Source: Strigamia acuminata | Lineage: Eukaryota > Arthropoda > Chilopoda > Geophilomorpha > Linotaeniidae | NCBI GenBank assembly: GCA_949358305.1 | Contig: OX442316.1 | Span: forward strand, 18,724,001-18,788,000 | Length of the DNA stretch: 64,000 nucleotides | Direction: 5' to 3' | Part shown: piece after piece, positions 38,601-54,100 of the stretch | How positions within the stretch are numbered: position 1 is the first letter of the stretch | How the letters are laid out: every line of letters starts with the position of its first letter | Notes under the pieces: generated by a model | The model's database searches: none | What the model saw: the letters and a program-made list of their open reading frames with translations, nothing else | Told to the model about the DNA's origin: nothing | Translations under genes and position numbers: made by a program

Positions 38601-41600
38601 TTTTTTAAAAAAAATATACAATGTGCCGGTATAATAATAATATTTGCTGTACTGAATAAACAACGAAAAGAAGTTTGACTTGTATTTTATGCTCATGATC
38701 GTTCTCGATATTTTGAGCAAAATAAATGTTTGTTGAGCGTCAACTTATTTGTCAACTAAAACTGATGTGTTTCAATTCTCACTTAATGTTTCCTGAATAT
38801 ATATATATATATTTTTTTTTTGTGGTGTGTTTTTTTGTTGTCACAACTCATTTTTGAGACGTAAAAATTTGTTGCAAGTGTATAATTGCAAAATCTTTGT
38901 TGTTAAAGGTGAAGTGCCAAAACCTCGAGAAAAAAGTCATTACCGCTTATTTCACTAATGGCCTAAAAATCAATTCGCTCGAAATCAACTATTTCAAAGA
39001 TTTATCATAATTTGCCAAGACAGTTTAGATTCTGCCTGAACTTAAAAAAAAAATGCAAATTTGGTTACATTTTATTTGTATTTTAAAAAAATGTGAAGAT
39101 TTTTCTTCGAAATGACGCTTCATTAACTCGTGTTTCTGGCCACCAGGCGGCACTACACGTTATTCCTTCGCCATATTTTGCGAGCAAACACAATTCATGT
39201 CATTATTGATTGCAAGCAACGAGTTTTGTTATTCTATGTTATCTTTTGTTTTCTAATTACATGTACGTAATTATTCTAAAAATGATAATTTCACTACTAA
39301 TTACATCATTTCTAACATTTACTACCTCGAGCTAAAATGCTTGCCCGGAAATTAGGAACACGCCTATTTTCCAGATTGCAGCTGAAACTACTCTAGTGTT
39401 CCTCTATATCCTTGCTCCAATCTGTTGCGGGCCAATTGGCAATTTTCTTTAAAGTGATAGTACAGCAAAAATTATTTCTTTAAAAATAAATAATTAAACA
39501 AACAAAAACAAAACAGCACCGTATTACTAAATCCTATTCATGTAATTAATAGGCAGATGCTTCTGCCACGTAACAATTTCAAATGACTGCTGCCAGCTGC
39601 AGCTGCTCATATTTTATCAGCCACTGGATTGCTGATTTGAAACAAGAAAACAGAAATTACTCAGTAGTCGGTAACTATTGTTTTGACTTGTGGTCAATTC
39701 TTAAAATGCAATCAAATCCTGAGACAAAATAAATGTCAAACTAAATTCTAAAACTCCCAAGAAATTCATATATACCCTTAAGAAATCCTTCTCAAATCCA
39801 TGAAATCTGCAGAATTTGAAAATGCTGTTTGGCTTACCCACCAATCACCATACCACTTGGTATGACCAAACAAAAGCTCCACAATCAGATACTAAGTGCA
39901 TCCGCCAACCCCTATATTATCACCCTGTCTTTAATAAAATTAGTCAGGAGAATTACAGTAGATCAAATTAAAATGAAGATAAGATGACTTGACATTTCAA
40001 TTTACTCTCCAAACTTTGAACACTGAATTCAAACCGACGTATTTTTAGAATATTATTGTCCCCCAAGGTCAAGCTCTTGCTTACTTTCCTGTACTAGAAA
40101 CAAAGTTGTGCTAAATATTAAGCAGACACCATACGAGGTACATTTCCTTTAAGCTTAATTCCTTCTTTCGGATAGTATTCTCTCGATGTATAATTTAAAG
40201 AGTTTTACAAATTTCTGAAGAATTTTTGAAAAATAAACAAGCAATTTTCTTTTACTTGTAATTTCGTTTTGAATAAAAGATGATGTCTAAGAGAGAAAAA
40301 AAATAAACCTTTTGAGTATTGAGAGTAAGAATGGAAAAATTGGAAGCGCTTAAAAGCGGAAAATAAATAATTCGCACGCAACATTTTGTATTCATCATTG
40401 CCAACGTTTTCTCTCTCGCTTTCCCTCGCAATACCTGTAACGATTATTCTTCCAGGTGTGCTTAGTCTGGATTCGCCCGTAAGACGATGCAGGGTCTCGC
40501 ACCTGAAACTGACCGATCCGTCAGCCGTGGCTACATCTTGAATGTAAAGTTCTCCCCCGGGAGTTTGGACGTAGCGTTTATCTGTGCGAAAGAGAGAGAA
40601 AGAGAGAAAATTTAAAGCGTAAAAACTTTTAATGTGAAATGATAAATGACATCACCTCGAGACTCACGACTCATTAAGAGAGAGGCAAATGCAGTTACTC
40701 AGAATAATTAATTCTCACCTTCTAATGGAAATATTATATTTTGTAAATTAATAATGTTGTTACTGCCATCTGTTGAAATCAGGCTTAATCAATTAAATCG
40801 TCAAGAAAAATGACGGAAATTGAAAAACGCATTTCAATTCTCGCCCGCAAGATTAGGTCAAGCGTTTGCCGACGAGGAAACGTCGGCGACTGATTCGATT
40901 AATCAAAAACAGCGAGTTTGATGCAAAAAGTGCAAGACAAACATCTCTGCCACTGCGAGTTCTAATGAAAAGTGAAAAATGACAACGTGACCATAAGAGA
41001 AAGAGAAAGAGCCCCATTTCTCCTCTCCCCCTTTCTCACAAACAAGTGATAATTTTGTGTCGAAAACAATGTGCAGACATTTCCTGGTCAACGAGCCAGT
41101 CGAGCCTGCACTGGAAACAAAATAAATACTCAAAGAAATAATTTTAATTCACATTGTTGTCACTCGCTGGCACTCGTCCAAGTTCAAATAAAATCTCGAG
41201 CCATTCCCGGCGGCGCTACAAGCTCGCAATATTGATACAACGGTCGTATATATACCATACTTCCGCCCGACTATTTATTTATTTACGCCGGTTAATATTT
41301 GCTTGAAAACCCTAGAACAAACTCGGAATACTCTTTCTTTTTTAATTACAAAAGCCTTTTGGCCAAATCAAATATCTCTAAACTCCCACTCTCGTTTATT
41401 AGAAATGCATTATTCAGTTGCTAATTGCTACTTGTACTTGACTACAGACTTAGTTTTCGATCGCATACATTGTGGAGAGATTTTGCATTTTAATCTCGCT
41501 GTTTTGAAGTTAACAGCAAACGTGACGCTTTCAAAATGTTTTTTTTTTCTTTCAAACTGGACAAAAGAAATGTGGAGGCGATGGAGAAATGCAATCAACA

Positions 41601-44600
41601 TATTTGTTTTGAGTGTTGATGAGGCAAATTAAAGAAATGTCGTTAGCAATTAGTTGATTCCAATTGGCATCTACACAACCTGGCTCATATTCCTTCAGCG
41701 ATTTTCCGGCTTTCAATTGCATCCAAGCACTCGAGAACCACCGTCGGCTCCTTTCAACATCCGTGGATGATGTCGACTCATTCTTTCATTAAATCAAACT
41801 CACACAACCTTTGGTATCATACATCGGTCACCAAATTAAATTCTCTAGTAGCGAAATTAACTTGAGACCCCGAGAGAACTTTGACAGCTCTTTCCATTCA
41901 AACTGCGAAAGAAAAAAATTGCAAACAAAACGACGGTTTTGCAAAATTAAAATGTTTCAAATGAAAATTCAAATTGTCAGTTATTTATGGATCGGACACA
42001 AAAGCGGTCCGGAACTGTCAGTTTCGCTCGCAAAATGGACAAATATTTAGTTAAAATTGATTTCTAACCGCCAATTCTATATTTAAACAACTCGAAATCG
42101 GAGCGGCTGCATCGTATATTCCTATCTCTATTGGCTAAACTGTCAATCAAAACAACTAAATCTGTTTAGCACGATCAAATGATGCGATCGTTTTATCTAA
42201 ATTGAATATGCGCATTTCGAAGCAGATTTAAGATTCAACATCCGCCAAGAAAAGCAAGTCTGATATTTTACTAGATAAAAAAACGAGTTTCAAAGAATAA
42301 ATACTTGTTTTAGGAAATGTGTGATTAATCCGCGGAAAATTACGATCGCTCGAGAAAAAGGGTAATTTAAAAGTCGCGAAAGCTGACAAAAACATAAATT
42401 AACATCACTTTGAATGAGCACCTGTTAGTAATGATAAAATTCTCGTTTTATCAATAACAAGCAGTTTGTTGCACGTGTGTCGTTTCCTGCTGAACGAGAA
42501 AAACGCACACTTGATTTACTCGTAGATATGCTTTGTTTATCCACGTCCTATGATTTACTGGAGACTCGCGAGTGCAGCGCCGCAGTAATTTGTCTGTAAA
42601 TCAATAGTCGCCACTAATAAAAGTCAGAGTGCAAGCAACTCGGAATCTTCAAAAAACATTTCTTTTTGCAGAGAATAAAAGAAATAAAGTGTGGGGCAGC
42701 GGGCAGGGGCAGGGGCATGGTACATACCTGGTACAACCGTGGAATAGGCATTTGAATCTTCGACTCGCACCCACGACGTCACCATCACGTAATCTCTGAC
42801 GAAACTCGGAATGTGGCATTTGAGAACTGCAGTGTTGCCCAATATGACAAACTCGTCGTAGACTTGCACTTCAAAATACTGATTAACAACTGCAAATAGA
42901 AAAATAACGATCAATCGCAATGATATTCATGAAATCGCACGAGTTGCAGGTAATAACGAGGCTCGTGAGGATTGCGCGCGGTTATCTGAGCAGGTCCCTC
43001 GGTGTAAAAAATGGCCTCACTCTCCTCTTTATTTATAACTCGCTACATTTCATACACTCAACTTTTCTCTTTTCTTTTTATATTTCCTCGGGGGAATCCG
43101 TAACGTAATATATCCGCCACTATTTACTATCAAAAATACATAAGACTAAATGACATATAAATATGTATTTTGCATCTTAAGTTCACGCGGCATCAAATTA
43201 ATTTTGCCCTTTCATCCTCATCTTGAAAGAAAATTTATTTTTCGTCCTTCGCTCGGCATAAATCATCTTGGCCCACACAGAAAATTGTGTACACTTTTAA
43301 ATGGGATAAAAATAAACATAAAAAAATGGAGGATAAATTATTAAACTGCGAAATATTTCTTTAGAAAATAGAGTTTGCTTCGCATCGCAAGAAGTTGTTC
43401 ATCATCCAACAAAACGTAAATTGTAGGAAAAATGGATCTCGCAGGGAACGACAAATCTAATATTACATAAATAATAAAATAAAGATAAAAGGAATACTAT
43501 AAACTCAACATTTGTTTTATGTAATAAATTTATAGCAAAATTGCAAACTTTATAACGCAAACAATAAGGGCATCGAAAAAGTTCTTCGTCTTTTTTTTTA
43601 TTATTTATTTTATTTCAATTTAAATATTAAAAGTAATATCAAGAAAATGGAAAATTTCAAAATTGCAAATCATGATGGCAAGACATTTATTTCTCTTTTC
43701 ATCAATCACAAAATGTGAAAAAAGTTCTATTTTATGTTCTTTAAATTGCCGAGATTTGAATTAAATCAACTCTGAGTGAGAAGTGCTCATTTCCCCACAA
43801 CGTTAATGATCACAAAGCAAGCTGGAGGGTGGCATAGAGCAGATTGTGACCTCTGGAGATGAAAGAATCATTATTTGCTGCATGGCCCGAGAGAAAGACG
43901 AGGAAAAAATATAGATATATATATATATCTATATCTATATATATATATGAAAAGATGGGCTAGGCGGGAGAAAAGATGGTGAGGGGCGAGTAAGAGGAGA
44001 AGAGTTGATGAAGGAGAGAAAGAAAAGTGTAGTGGCATCGATCTGAAACCTCTCCTACGAATAAATGGAAAGTTTATACACTGGCCTTGAATATTTATCA
44101 GAGCGAAAAGGAAACTGACTCCAACTGAACAAGTTGCCAGAAAAAAAGGTAATTCATTTCGTTATCTTCTTTTTACATTATTAACTTATTTTTACGACTT
44201 TCTCACATCGTCATAGAATGATTAATGAGCTTAGAATATTTCTTTTGTTTTTTTTTCACCCACTTTGTTTTAAAATTTATTGTTTCGGAAAATAAATAGT
44301 CAGTTTCAATTTAAATTTTGAAGAAAAAAGAGAAAGACAAGCAACAATAGGAAATAATATGAAAATGTGAATGTTTTTAAAACTGGTGGTACGCAACAAA
44401 AACTCCGCCCGAACGAGGCTTCCCTTTCATACGGGCGTGTTCGGCAGCGAAGCGAACTCTGGCGGATCAAAAAGCGACCGTCTTTTTCTTCGATCTTACA
44501 AGCATTTCTCACAAAGGGGTGTAGCCCCAACTGTAGACGCTTCGTTGAGTTTCATATAATTGCAAGAGAAATTTAGAAAAAATAAAAATAACCGGAAAGT

Positions 44601-47600
44601 AGAAGAGGAAGCAAAATATGATGATGATGACGCAGCTGTAAAGAATACAGTATCATTACTAGCAAGAAGGGAAGGGAAAAAACTTGGAGGAGAAAAAAAT
44701 AATAATCAAATAATATTATCTCTTGCATGCTTCAGTTCGAGCTCTTCCTGGATCACCTAAACATAAAAATTACGCTAATGTCACATCAATTTGGATGCTA
44801 TTCAATAACGTACACTTTGATGCTTGTAATTAATTAAATGCTCGCATCAAATTGGGAAAAGCAATTTCGAAAAGTAATTCAATTATTAAAAAAATGAAAC
44901 ACGCCAAAATTAGTTTTTCTTTGTTCAAACTAGTGAGTTTTTAAGATGAGAATTGTGTCGTAGTGAAGCGAACCCAAAGGGGGAGCTTATCAACTTGAAG
45001 TGTTATTCATTTATTTAATTTTGCAAGTGTTATTTTATTATTGTGTTTTGTAATTGATCGCTAGATTTATGAAGTGTTTTGGTGTAATTTATCCAGTTTT
45101 ATCATCATTTGGAGCTGTTTAATGAAAATATTGGTTGTTTGGATTTATTTTGGATTTTTTAGTGATAGAATTTACTTTATTGATGATTTTGGATTGAGTG
45201 TTTACTTTATTGTACGCTGGATTTGTTAAATTTGAATTTGAATTTGCCTTTGGTCACGTGATAATTGTAATGTGGGGAATTAAAACCCCTTTTTTACCTC
45301 TTTTGTTTTAAGAATAAAAGCGAGTCATTACATTAGTTTCTATCCTGTCAACCTGCTTGCATCGTGTCAAATTCTTTGCAGTTTAAAACCATATTTTTGC
45401 AATTTGGAGAATTTTGAAGAACTATATTGATTTAGTTTCTTGATCCACGTCATACTAAGTCGAGAATTAATATTCTTTTTTTTTTAAAAAAATAATGAAA
45501 AAACAATAGAATTTTTTTAAAAATGAAAAATACGATGATTGAAATACGTTTTCCTGCCTAAAACAAACAAAAATAAAATAAAAAAATATATATATAAAAA
45601 AAAAGCTAAAAAAAAAGTTGTTGGGCACAACCAATCTAAAGATCGATGCTAAAGAAATTAGCTTTCTTATTGAGCGTAAAATGGACGAAGAGCAGATAGG
45701 GACAAAAAAGAACTTGGAAAATATATTAAAAATAAAACTCTTTTTTTTAACCTTTTTTTTTTCTAGATAAAACCGAACCACACCCAATTTCTAAGCTTGA
45801 TACTTCCTCTTTGATAAAATCGTAGCAGATTAATGTAATTTGGAGAACCCGTCGATGAGAAACAACGATGCAAACAATTTAACCAAGTTATATTAAATCC
45901 ACAGAAAACAAGATTCATTTGATTTAAGACTTTCAAACAAAGTTATTGTAATGATAATCAAATATTTATGATCTAATTACAAACAACAGACAAATATCAT
46001 AAACTCCAATCCACTCTTTCTCTCTCGTCTTCCCGATCGCTGTCCAATTCGATTAAAATCCAGTGAACACAAGCAGAAACAAGAAATTGAGATTATTTAT
46101 CTTCATTTACAACGACCATCGTTTCATGATATTTTCAAACAAAAAAGAACACTGGGGACATTTGGTCACTGATTCTTCGAGCAGAACACCATTTGCAGTC
46201 AGCGGGGTCCATTCAATGTCCTAATGCCATTTGTCTTTGTCAGCACACGGTCAAAGTGCTGGCACAACTCGATTCCTATCAAGTTAAGTGCACGAGAGCT
46301 TAATGCCACAGCGACACAATTCAAGAGAAAAGGTCAGTTGGGCATCTACCTTTGGAATTTGAAAAGCGAAAAAACAAAAAACAAAAACAAAAACGAAAAA
46401 TAGCCTTCAAAATGGCGTTAGAATTTATAAATAGAAAAGGGAAAAGTGATGAGTTTGAAAAGAGCCTCGCAGCGCAGCACACCACGACAGCAACGTGCCA
46501 TGTCAATTCCAAATGCACACACTTGGCAAGGGTTGAGAGTTGAATGATGGCCACCATGCTCAGCTGGCACAATGACACAAGTGTGGCCCGGCGTGTGTGT
46601 GTGTGCAAGTTCGTTAGCGATAAGACTCCGAGAGGAGAAGGAGAGCCGTGCTTGCTCGGCGAGTTTGTTCGACACACCCTCCTAGAGGAATCGATATTCA
46701 TCCCATTAAGTGTTCACATAGGCAGTTTGCCCCAATACATCTCGCAGCCAACTTATTGTGTGCAGTCAATCTGCGAGCTTCCCTCGTCTCTCTTTCTCTC
46801 TCTCTCTCTCTTCGCTATTTCCCTCCCACTGCTTTCACTTTATTTTACTTTATTTCACTTTATTTTACTTTATTTTATACACACGCAGTCTGCCGTGGCG
46901 CCGACTGAAATTTACACGAGGACTTGATGGAAAAGTTAATGCGACGCAATTTCGCGCGTTGAATTAGCGAGTTTTGTTGTGTCAATTTTGTGACGAGCTG
47001 CGAGTTACATACTTCACACGGGTTGTTTTTAAATTACACAAATGCTGGAAATAATTTGTTTCTAGTTTTCCACTCAGATGATAATTTATCATTGCTCCTA
47101 TATCACCATTTTAATCTCCCTTTACGCAAACTCGCACTGTAAAGCCATTATAATTAGATACGCCACCCAACGGGTAATAATTCTTGCAAATTGCGTAATA
47201 AATAAATAAAGTGAACCTCTAATTTCGTTTTTACCTTTGCAATTTTTCACTATACCGGTATCGTAATAACACTGCTAGTGCAAAATCATTTTCGCCACGC
47301 GTGCGTATAGGTCACGACGTTAGAAAATGAGGGGGACTCGCTAGTTTCAGGTTTATAGCCCGTATTCGTATTGTCTAGAGACGGACGTGTAGAATCTTCA
47401 TCCCCAAGTGCTTACACTGACATGGCTCGGCTCGGCTCGGCCAGGCGCTACTCCGTAATCAGCCGGTGGCGGTGGGTCATAATAAAGCAGCTACACGGCC
47501 CGAGATCGATATATCATTCGAGGATCCTTCTGCAACCTCATCCAGTGTCCAACCACCGAGAGAAGAGGAGAGTTGACAACAGAACAGAGAAGCGAACCCA

Positions 47601-48108
47601 AGAAATATCCGGCCTGCAGAGCGAGCAATTACGTCGCAATTGTGTTTAGATCCAATATAAACATACCGTCGTTGTGAAACATTTTTAATTAACCGGTAAT
47701 AAATGAATTAAGTTTGAATGAAAAATGTGGGAAATGTTGGCCAACTTTTAATCGAATGCAAAGTGCAGAGTGCGCCTACCTTCATGCATCAATTAAGGAA
47801 ATTGTAGCGAACAAACCAACCAAATCAAAATGAGGAATGTTGTTATTTCCCATTAGGTCAGGCGGGAAATTAGGAGTTAGGGTGAGAATGTTTGGCAAAT
47901 TATTTGTCGAAGGTAAATTAACTGTTGCAGACGAGAGGCATTAGTGCCTCATTATGCACACTTTACACACTTCCACTCGCACTTCATTTTCATGGCTACA
48001 TGTCCCACAATCAAATGTCAATCAACTTCAATTCCCTCAAACTACTTGTTCCTTTGCATTTCCCAATTACTTTACACACAAAAATAAATAAATAAATGAA
48101 TGAATGAA

Positions 48109-48151
<43 letters not shown>

Positions 48152-51100
48152 AAATGGAAATGGAGGTAACATTATTAATTAATTAATAATTCTCGAGCAG
48201 GTTCCCCGGAATTAAATTGAAGCTTTAAAACAACGAAAGAAAAAAAAGACTAAAACCTTTCCTCCAACCTCTTATTTCTGCAAAACAATTAATTAATTTG
48301 GATTTAAGATCAAAATCAAAATCGACAAAAATCCCCCTTGTCACATCATTGCTGACACCATCAAAGCGAAATTTAAGTAAAAATTGAAAGAAAAAAAAAG
48401 AAAAAAAAAATATTTTTTTTCCTTTTCTTTTTCTGCCGGTTATTGATATTTTTCATCCTCTTCTTATGAGAAATGGAAGTAAAATGATTGTGAAGCCCAT
48501 GTTGGGTTGTTAAGTTGGCGAGCACAGCTCCCTTATGGGCCATCCCCATCGCTATCCGAAGCTTCTCGAGGTATTCTTAAGAGAAAATATGGCGCATGCG
48601 CGATAATGAACAGGTGCGTGCATTGCACTCGCTTCTCATTCGCACGACGATAATGCAACCTCTCAACACTTAGAAGAACTGAGAATCAACACTAAGTGCA
48701 TCGCAATATCAACAATCGCAAGGTCACGAGAATCGTGATGAGTTTGAATTAAATAAATTCAATTCCATTACGCACACAAAGGCCACTCGAGTTGCTAGTG
48801 GACACGTGTAAAATCTGTTGATTTAAATGTTTTTAAATGTTGATTTAATTTTTATGTTAGTTTAAATTAGTCGAAATGTTTGTTTACTTTGAATTTATTG
48901 AGTATTGAATTTGTTACAAGTGTTTGAATTACTGAAATTTGCTATTATTATCGAGGGCTGTTAAAAGAGCCCTCTAGTATGTAAATTGAGTGACCGGTCC
49001 TTGCTGACCGGATGTCGACCCCGTTTTTTGGGTCGACCACCATCTTTTTTTGTACAAGGACTCGCAATACCACGCGTTTCCTTCTCATTAGAATTTCTAT
49101 CATCGATTAAATTAGTTTTAACATTTTATACCTCGAATTGTTATTTGTGCGTGCTGCAATCGCAGCTGGATTATTTCGAAGTCTCGAAATTGGTGCCGAA
49201 ACCCGGGAAATAAACTCCAGGAACCGTTAGAACTGAAATCCATAAAACCGCAAGTAGAACTCGAGAAAATACAAAATGGCTGAAGAAATTAGCGTTGTAA
49301 AAATGCAACGTAGCGTGGCAAGACGAATGGCTACGAATACAATCACGAAGGCGAAGACAATTCTCGCAACAATACCATTAAACGAACTCGATCTGAAAAA
49401 AATCAAAGTACATCTTAAAACCAAAATTTCTGAATTGAAGGTGCTCGACGCGAGAATACTGGCAACGCTGACCGACGAGGATGAAATAGACGCCGAAATA
49501 ACCCAATGTGAAGATAATTACAACGAAAAGGCGATCGACTGTGAGGTCGAAATCGATGAGGCGTTACGTAAAATCAACGTACCACCAGCTACTCCTCCGG
49601 CCACACCGATCACCAACAACTACCATGGGACGGCGAACGTTCCTCACGAGGCGACCATGAAGTTGCCGAAGTATGAAGCCATCAAATTCCGAGGCGATCC
49701 ACTCGAGTGGGATGACTTTTGGGGTAATTTCGAAATTAGTATTGACTCCAAAACCAGTATTACCAACAAAAGCAAGCTGGTTTACTTGAAATCCTACTTG
49801 GATGGCGAAGCGGCGCTCGTCTTGAAGGGACTACCGCCTGTCGACGAGAACTACCCAATCGCAAAAGAGCTGCTAGTCGAGCGTTATGGTCGTACGGACG
49901 TGATTCTCAGCGCCCACATGAGAGCGTTGATGAAAATGAAGCCGGTGAGCGACATTTTGGATCCTGTACCACTCCAGAAGCTTTACGATCGATGTGAATC
50001 TCATGTCCGAGGTTTACATGCTGCTAAGATGAATAGCGAAGCAATCGACGCGACTGCCTGCCCTCTCATCATGGGTCTGGTGCCAAAACAGATTTCGTTG
50101 GAGTTCTCCAGACAGCATCCGGATGGGAAGTACCAAGCTAAAGATCTTCTCAACATGATTCGTGCTGAGTTGGTCCATCACAACAAAATCGAGAACTTTC
50201 AAGACCTTCACCGTACCAAAGAGGGAGAGAAAAAAGAAAAAGTCGAAAAATCGGATCCAGAAAGGACGTTCCGCAAGAATAACGATCGTACGCCGTCTGC
50301 ACGTATTTTAAACACGACTATTTCGAACTGCATGTTTTGCAGCAAGAGTCATGAACGGGACGGTTGTGCCACCACATTAGCTGAAAGAAGGGAATATGTT
50401 ATGAAAAATGGACGATGTTTTAAGTGCATGAAGAAAGGGCACACGTCAAAAACGTGTTCCTACCGTGTTACTTGCAAACTTTGCCAAAAAAATCACAATT
50501 ACTTGGTTTGTAGCGGTGCATCGAACTCAGACCCCGACAGAGTAATCACCCACGTGTCAACGAACGTCGAATTGCCCGTGTTAACTCCTCCTCCTGTTGC
50601 AACGTTGGCGACGATTTTTGTGCGAGCAAAGTTTCAATCTCGTGAAGCCATCATACAATGTCTAATCGATCCGGGAAGTCAGAGCACGTTTGTGTTGTCG
50701 AGTCTCGCCAAAGACTTGAAGTTGGAAAAGAAAAGCACAGAACGTTTGACAGTTCACACTTTTGGCAATCAAACGCCGCAAGATGTGGTCAGAGGTCGAT
50801 TTGACTTGAAATTGTGTCATGTTGACGACACAAATCGATCGATTGATGTCGTGGCGCTCGAGACAGCTTGGATAACCAAGCCAATTAAAACGGAGTTGCA
50901 GGCTGGCTTGCGAGCCGCCCTAGAACGCGACGATATAAATGTTGAATTTAACAAATATACTAATTTCGATATTTTTTGTTTGATAGGTGCGGACTGTATC
51001 GCGAAGATACTGACGGGGCGGATTCAAAAGGTCGAGGACGATTTACTCGCGGTTGAAACTATATTCGGATGGACTTTGATGGGCTCCTCTGCAAATGTGG

Positions 51101-54100
51101 TCTCTCTTTCGACCATGGTCACCCGAGTTTTTAGCGTGCGCCTCGAAGAACGACTGGACGACGGCTTGAAAAAATTTTGGGAGCTGGAAGCGATCGGGAT
51201 TCGACATGAAACTGAAGACGAATCGTCGACTGACCGCAATTCGTGTGCCATTCGATTCCGCGAGCAGGTGACACGTGAAGACGGCAGATACGTTGTTCCA
51301 CTGCCATGGCTGGTGGATCCGAGCCAATTGAACAACAATTATGAAGTGGCAAAGCGGAGATTCTGGAACCTTGTGCGAAAATTTAAACGAAATCCGGGCT
51401 TCTATCAGTCCTATAAGAAGATTTTTGACGAACAGCTAAGGGACGGAATAATTGAAGAAGTTACGGAACACGACCCGGAACACTCCTATTTTATGCCTCA
51501 TCGAGCGGTCGTACGAGAAGAGCGCGCGACCACGAAAATTCGAATCGTTTTTGATGCATCGTCGAAGGGAAAAAACGAATTGTCGTTAAACGACTGCTTG
51601 GACAGTGGTCCGAATTTGCTGCCCGAAATTTTAAAGCTATTGGTGTTGTTCAGAAGAGAGTTGATCGCGTATTTATCCGACATCGAGAAGGCATTTCTAC
51701 AGTTGCTGTTACGACACCAGGACCGAAATTACGTGAGTTTCTTGTGGGTACCTGAAAATTGGAATGGGCTTGATTTCCTCACCCCTCGAGTTATGCGCCA
51801 AATTCGAGTGGTCTTTGGAGTTTCTTCGAGCCCCTACCTGCTGAATGACTCGATTCAGTTACACCTGGAGGAGATGAAGACACAATACCCCGACACCGTT
51901 GAACAAATCAAAGAAAAATTTTATGTTGACGATTTACTCGACTCCATGCGCACCGAAGAACGAGTGTTGACGATTTTCCACGAGGCGCGAGAACTGATGA
52001 TGGAAGCCCACATGCCGCTCCGCAAATGGCACTCGAACTCCCAACGTTTACGTGAAATTTTCGCCAAAGAAATCCCCGAAGATTCCAAATTAATGGACTC
52101 CGACAAACACCAAACCACCGTGCTGGGTTTGGTCTGGGACTACGTTGCAGACACATTGCAGTTAGAAATTGGCGAATGGGCAGAAGAAAAGATTGTTGCT
52201 GGCGAGGGATCGAAAAGAAAAATAGTACAGTCAGTTGCAAAAATTTACGACCCTTTGGGCTTCGCTTCACCCTTTGCCATCATCGGAAAACTGATGTTCC
52301 AGGAGCTGTGGGCACGAAATATTGGATGGGATAATGCCCTGCCCCCCGACGTTGCGAAACAATGGGCCCATTGGTTTGAACAAATCGTGTTGTTGCGAAA
52401 GATTTCTGTCGGACGTCCCTACAGCCTGAACTTAGACGACAAATCGCAGCAAGAACTTCATTTTTTCTGTGACGCGAGCCCGAAGGCTTACGGCGTAGTG
52501 CTCTACGTCCGAACCAAGAATGGACACACAGTCGACGTCTCGCTTTGCCTGTCAAAATCGCGTGTTGCCCCCTTAAAGTCGCTTACGCTGCCAAAGCTCG
52601 AACTAATGAGCGCCTTGTTGTTGTCGCGAATCGCCACGAAAATTCAAGTTTTGGGTGTTCAGCGAGTTTTCTACTGGACGGATTCTTCAATCACCTATTT
52701 CTGGATTCGTGAACAGCAGAAGAAATCGAATCCATTCGTTGCAAATCGCGTCCGGGAGATCCGCGCCAATACAGACGTCGCTCGCTGGCGACACTGCCCG
52801 GGGAAGGTCAATCCTGCGGATAAACTAACGAGGGGCATGGAAGCTGAAAAATTACTACTGGACGTCGAATGGTGGCAAGGCCCCGAGTGGTTGAAAAAAT
52901 CCGAAACTCACTGGCCACAGGGATTGGAAAATTCGGATGACAATGTCGAAGAATTCGAAGAAGTCGAAATTCAAATCAATTTGACTCGGTCTCAAAAGAA
53001 AATGGACCCGATTTTTGACGTTGAGAAGTTTGGCAGTTGGAACCGAGGGATTCGAATAACCGCTTGGATTCTACGTTTCGTACGCAATGCTAGGAAGCGA
53101 CAATCATTTGTTGGTCCGATAAAAGCAAGAGAAGTGGAAGAAGCAGAAAATTATTGGTTTGGCTTTATGCAACGTTCAAAATTTACGGAAGAAATGCACA
53201 ACTTGCAGAATAAAGTAAAACTGAACAAAGACTCCCCGTTGTCAGAAATGTCAATAGCTGTTGACGAAAATGGATTGCTACGAATTAATTCGCGTATACG
53301 ACATCATGCAGGAGCCAAAGACTTCATTATTCCAATCATCCTGGATGCAAGTTCGCCGTTAACAAGACTGATAATTCAAGATTGCCACAAGCGAGCACTA
53401 CACGGAGGACTCGGCGACACCTTGGCAGAGTTTAGGTCGAGGTATTGGGCCCAGCGCGCCAGAAAATTGGTCAAGACGTTCGTCGCGAAGTGCATAACCT
53501 GTCGACGAATAAATGCAAAGCTAATGACGCAAGCAATAGGACTCCTTCCAGCGGATCGTATCAATCGAGCAGCGCCATTTCAAATAATCGGAGTGGATTT
53601 TGCAGGACCGCTTTACACCCGAAATGGAGAGAAAGCCTATATCGCCCTATTTACATGCGCGGTAGTACGAGCAGTCCACCTCGAATTGGTGTCCGATCTG
53701 ACCACGGAAAAATTTATTATGGCATTCAAACGTTTAATTTCGCGAAGAGGAATCCCGAGCATCGTATACTCGGACAATGCCAAGACATTCAAGAGGGCAG
53801 AAAAGGATTTGGCCCTTTTTATCAACGAATTTTCGGGCGAACAATTACAAGGATTTTTGTCACAACACAAGATCCAATGGAAGTTTATTGTTGAATTGGC
53901 GCCTTGGTGGGGTGGCTTCTGGGAGCGCCTCGTCAAAACCGTCAAACTCAGTCTCAAGAAGGTTCTCGGTCGATCGTCATTATGTTTCGAGGAGCTCACC
54001 ACCGTACTAACTGAGGTTGAGGCGGTGATCAATTCACGTCCAATAACCTACGTGACGGACAATCCGGAAGAGCGAGAACCACTGACCCCGTCACATTTCT

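Noticed and set aside
43911-43950. ATATAGATATAT palindromic run as a possible origin or cruciform
   Set aside because: Ordinary AT microsatellite.
44385-44545. GC-richer stretch with ACTCCGCCCGAACGAGGC resembling a structured RNA
   Set aside because: No match to a known RNA family that I could justify, and no Pol III signals.
48986-49213. 75-codon [13 protein letters not shown] in the BEL LTR, repeated at 54698
   Set aside because: It overlaps the hairpin cluster and LTR end. Its duplication only reflects the two LTR copies.
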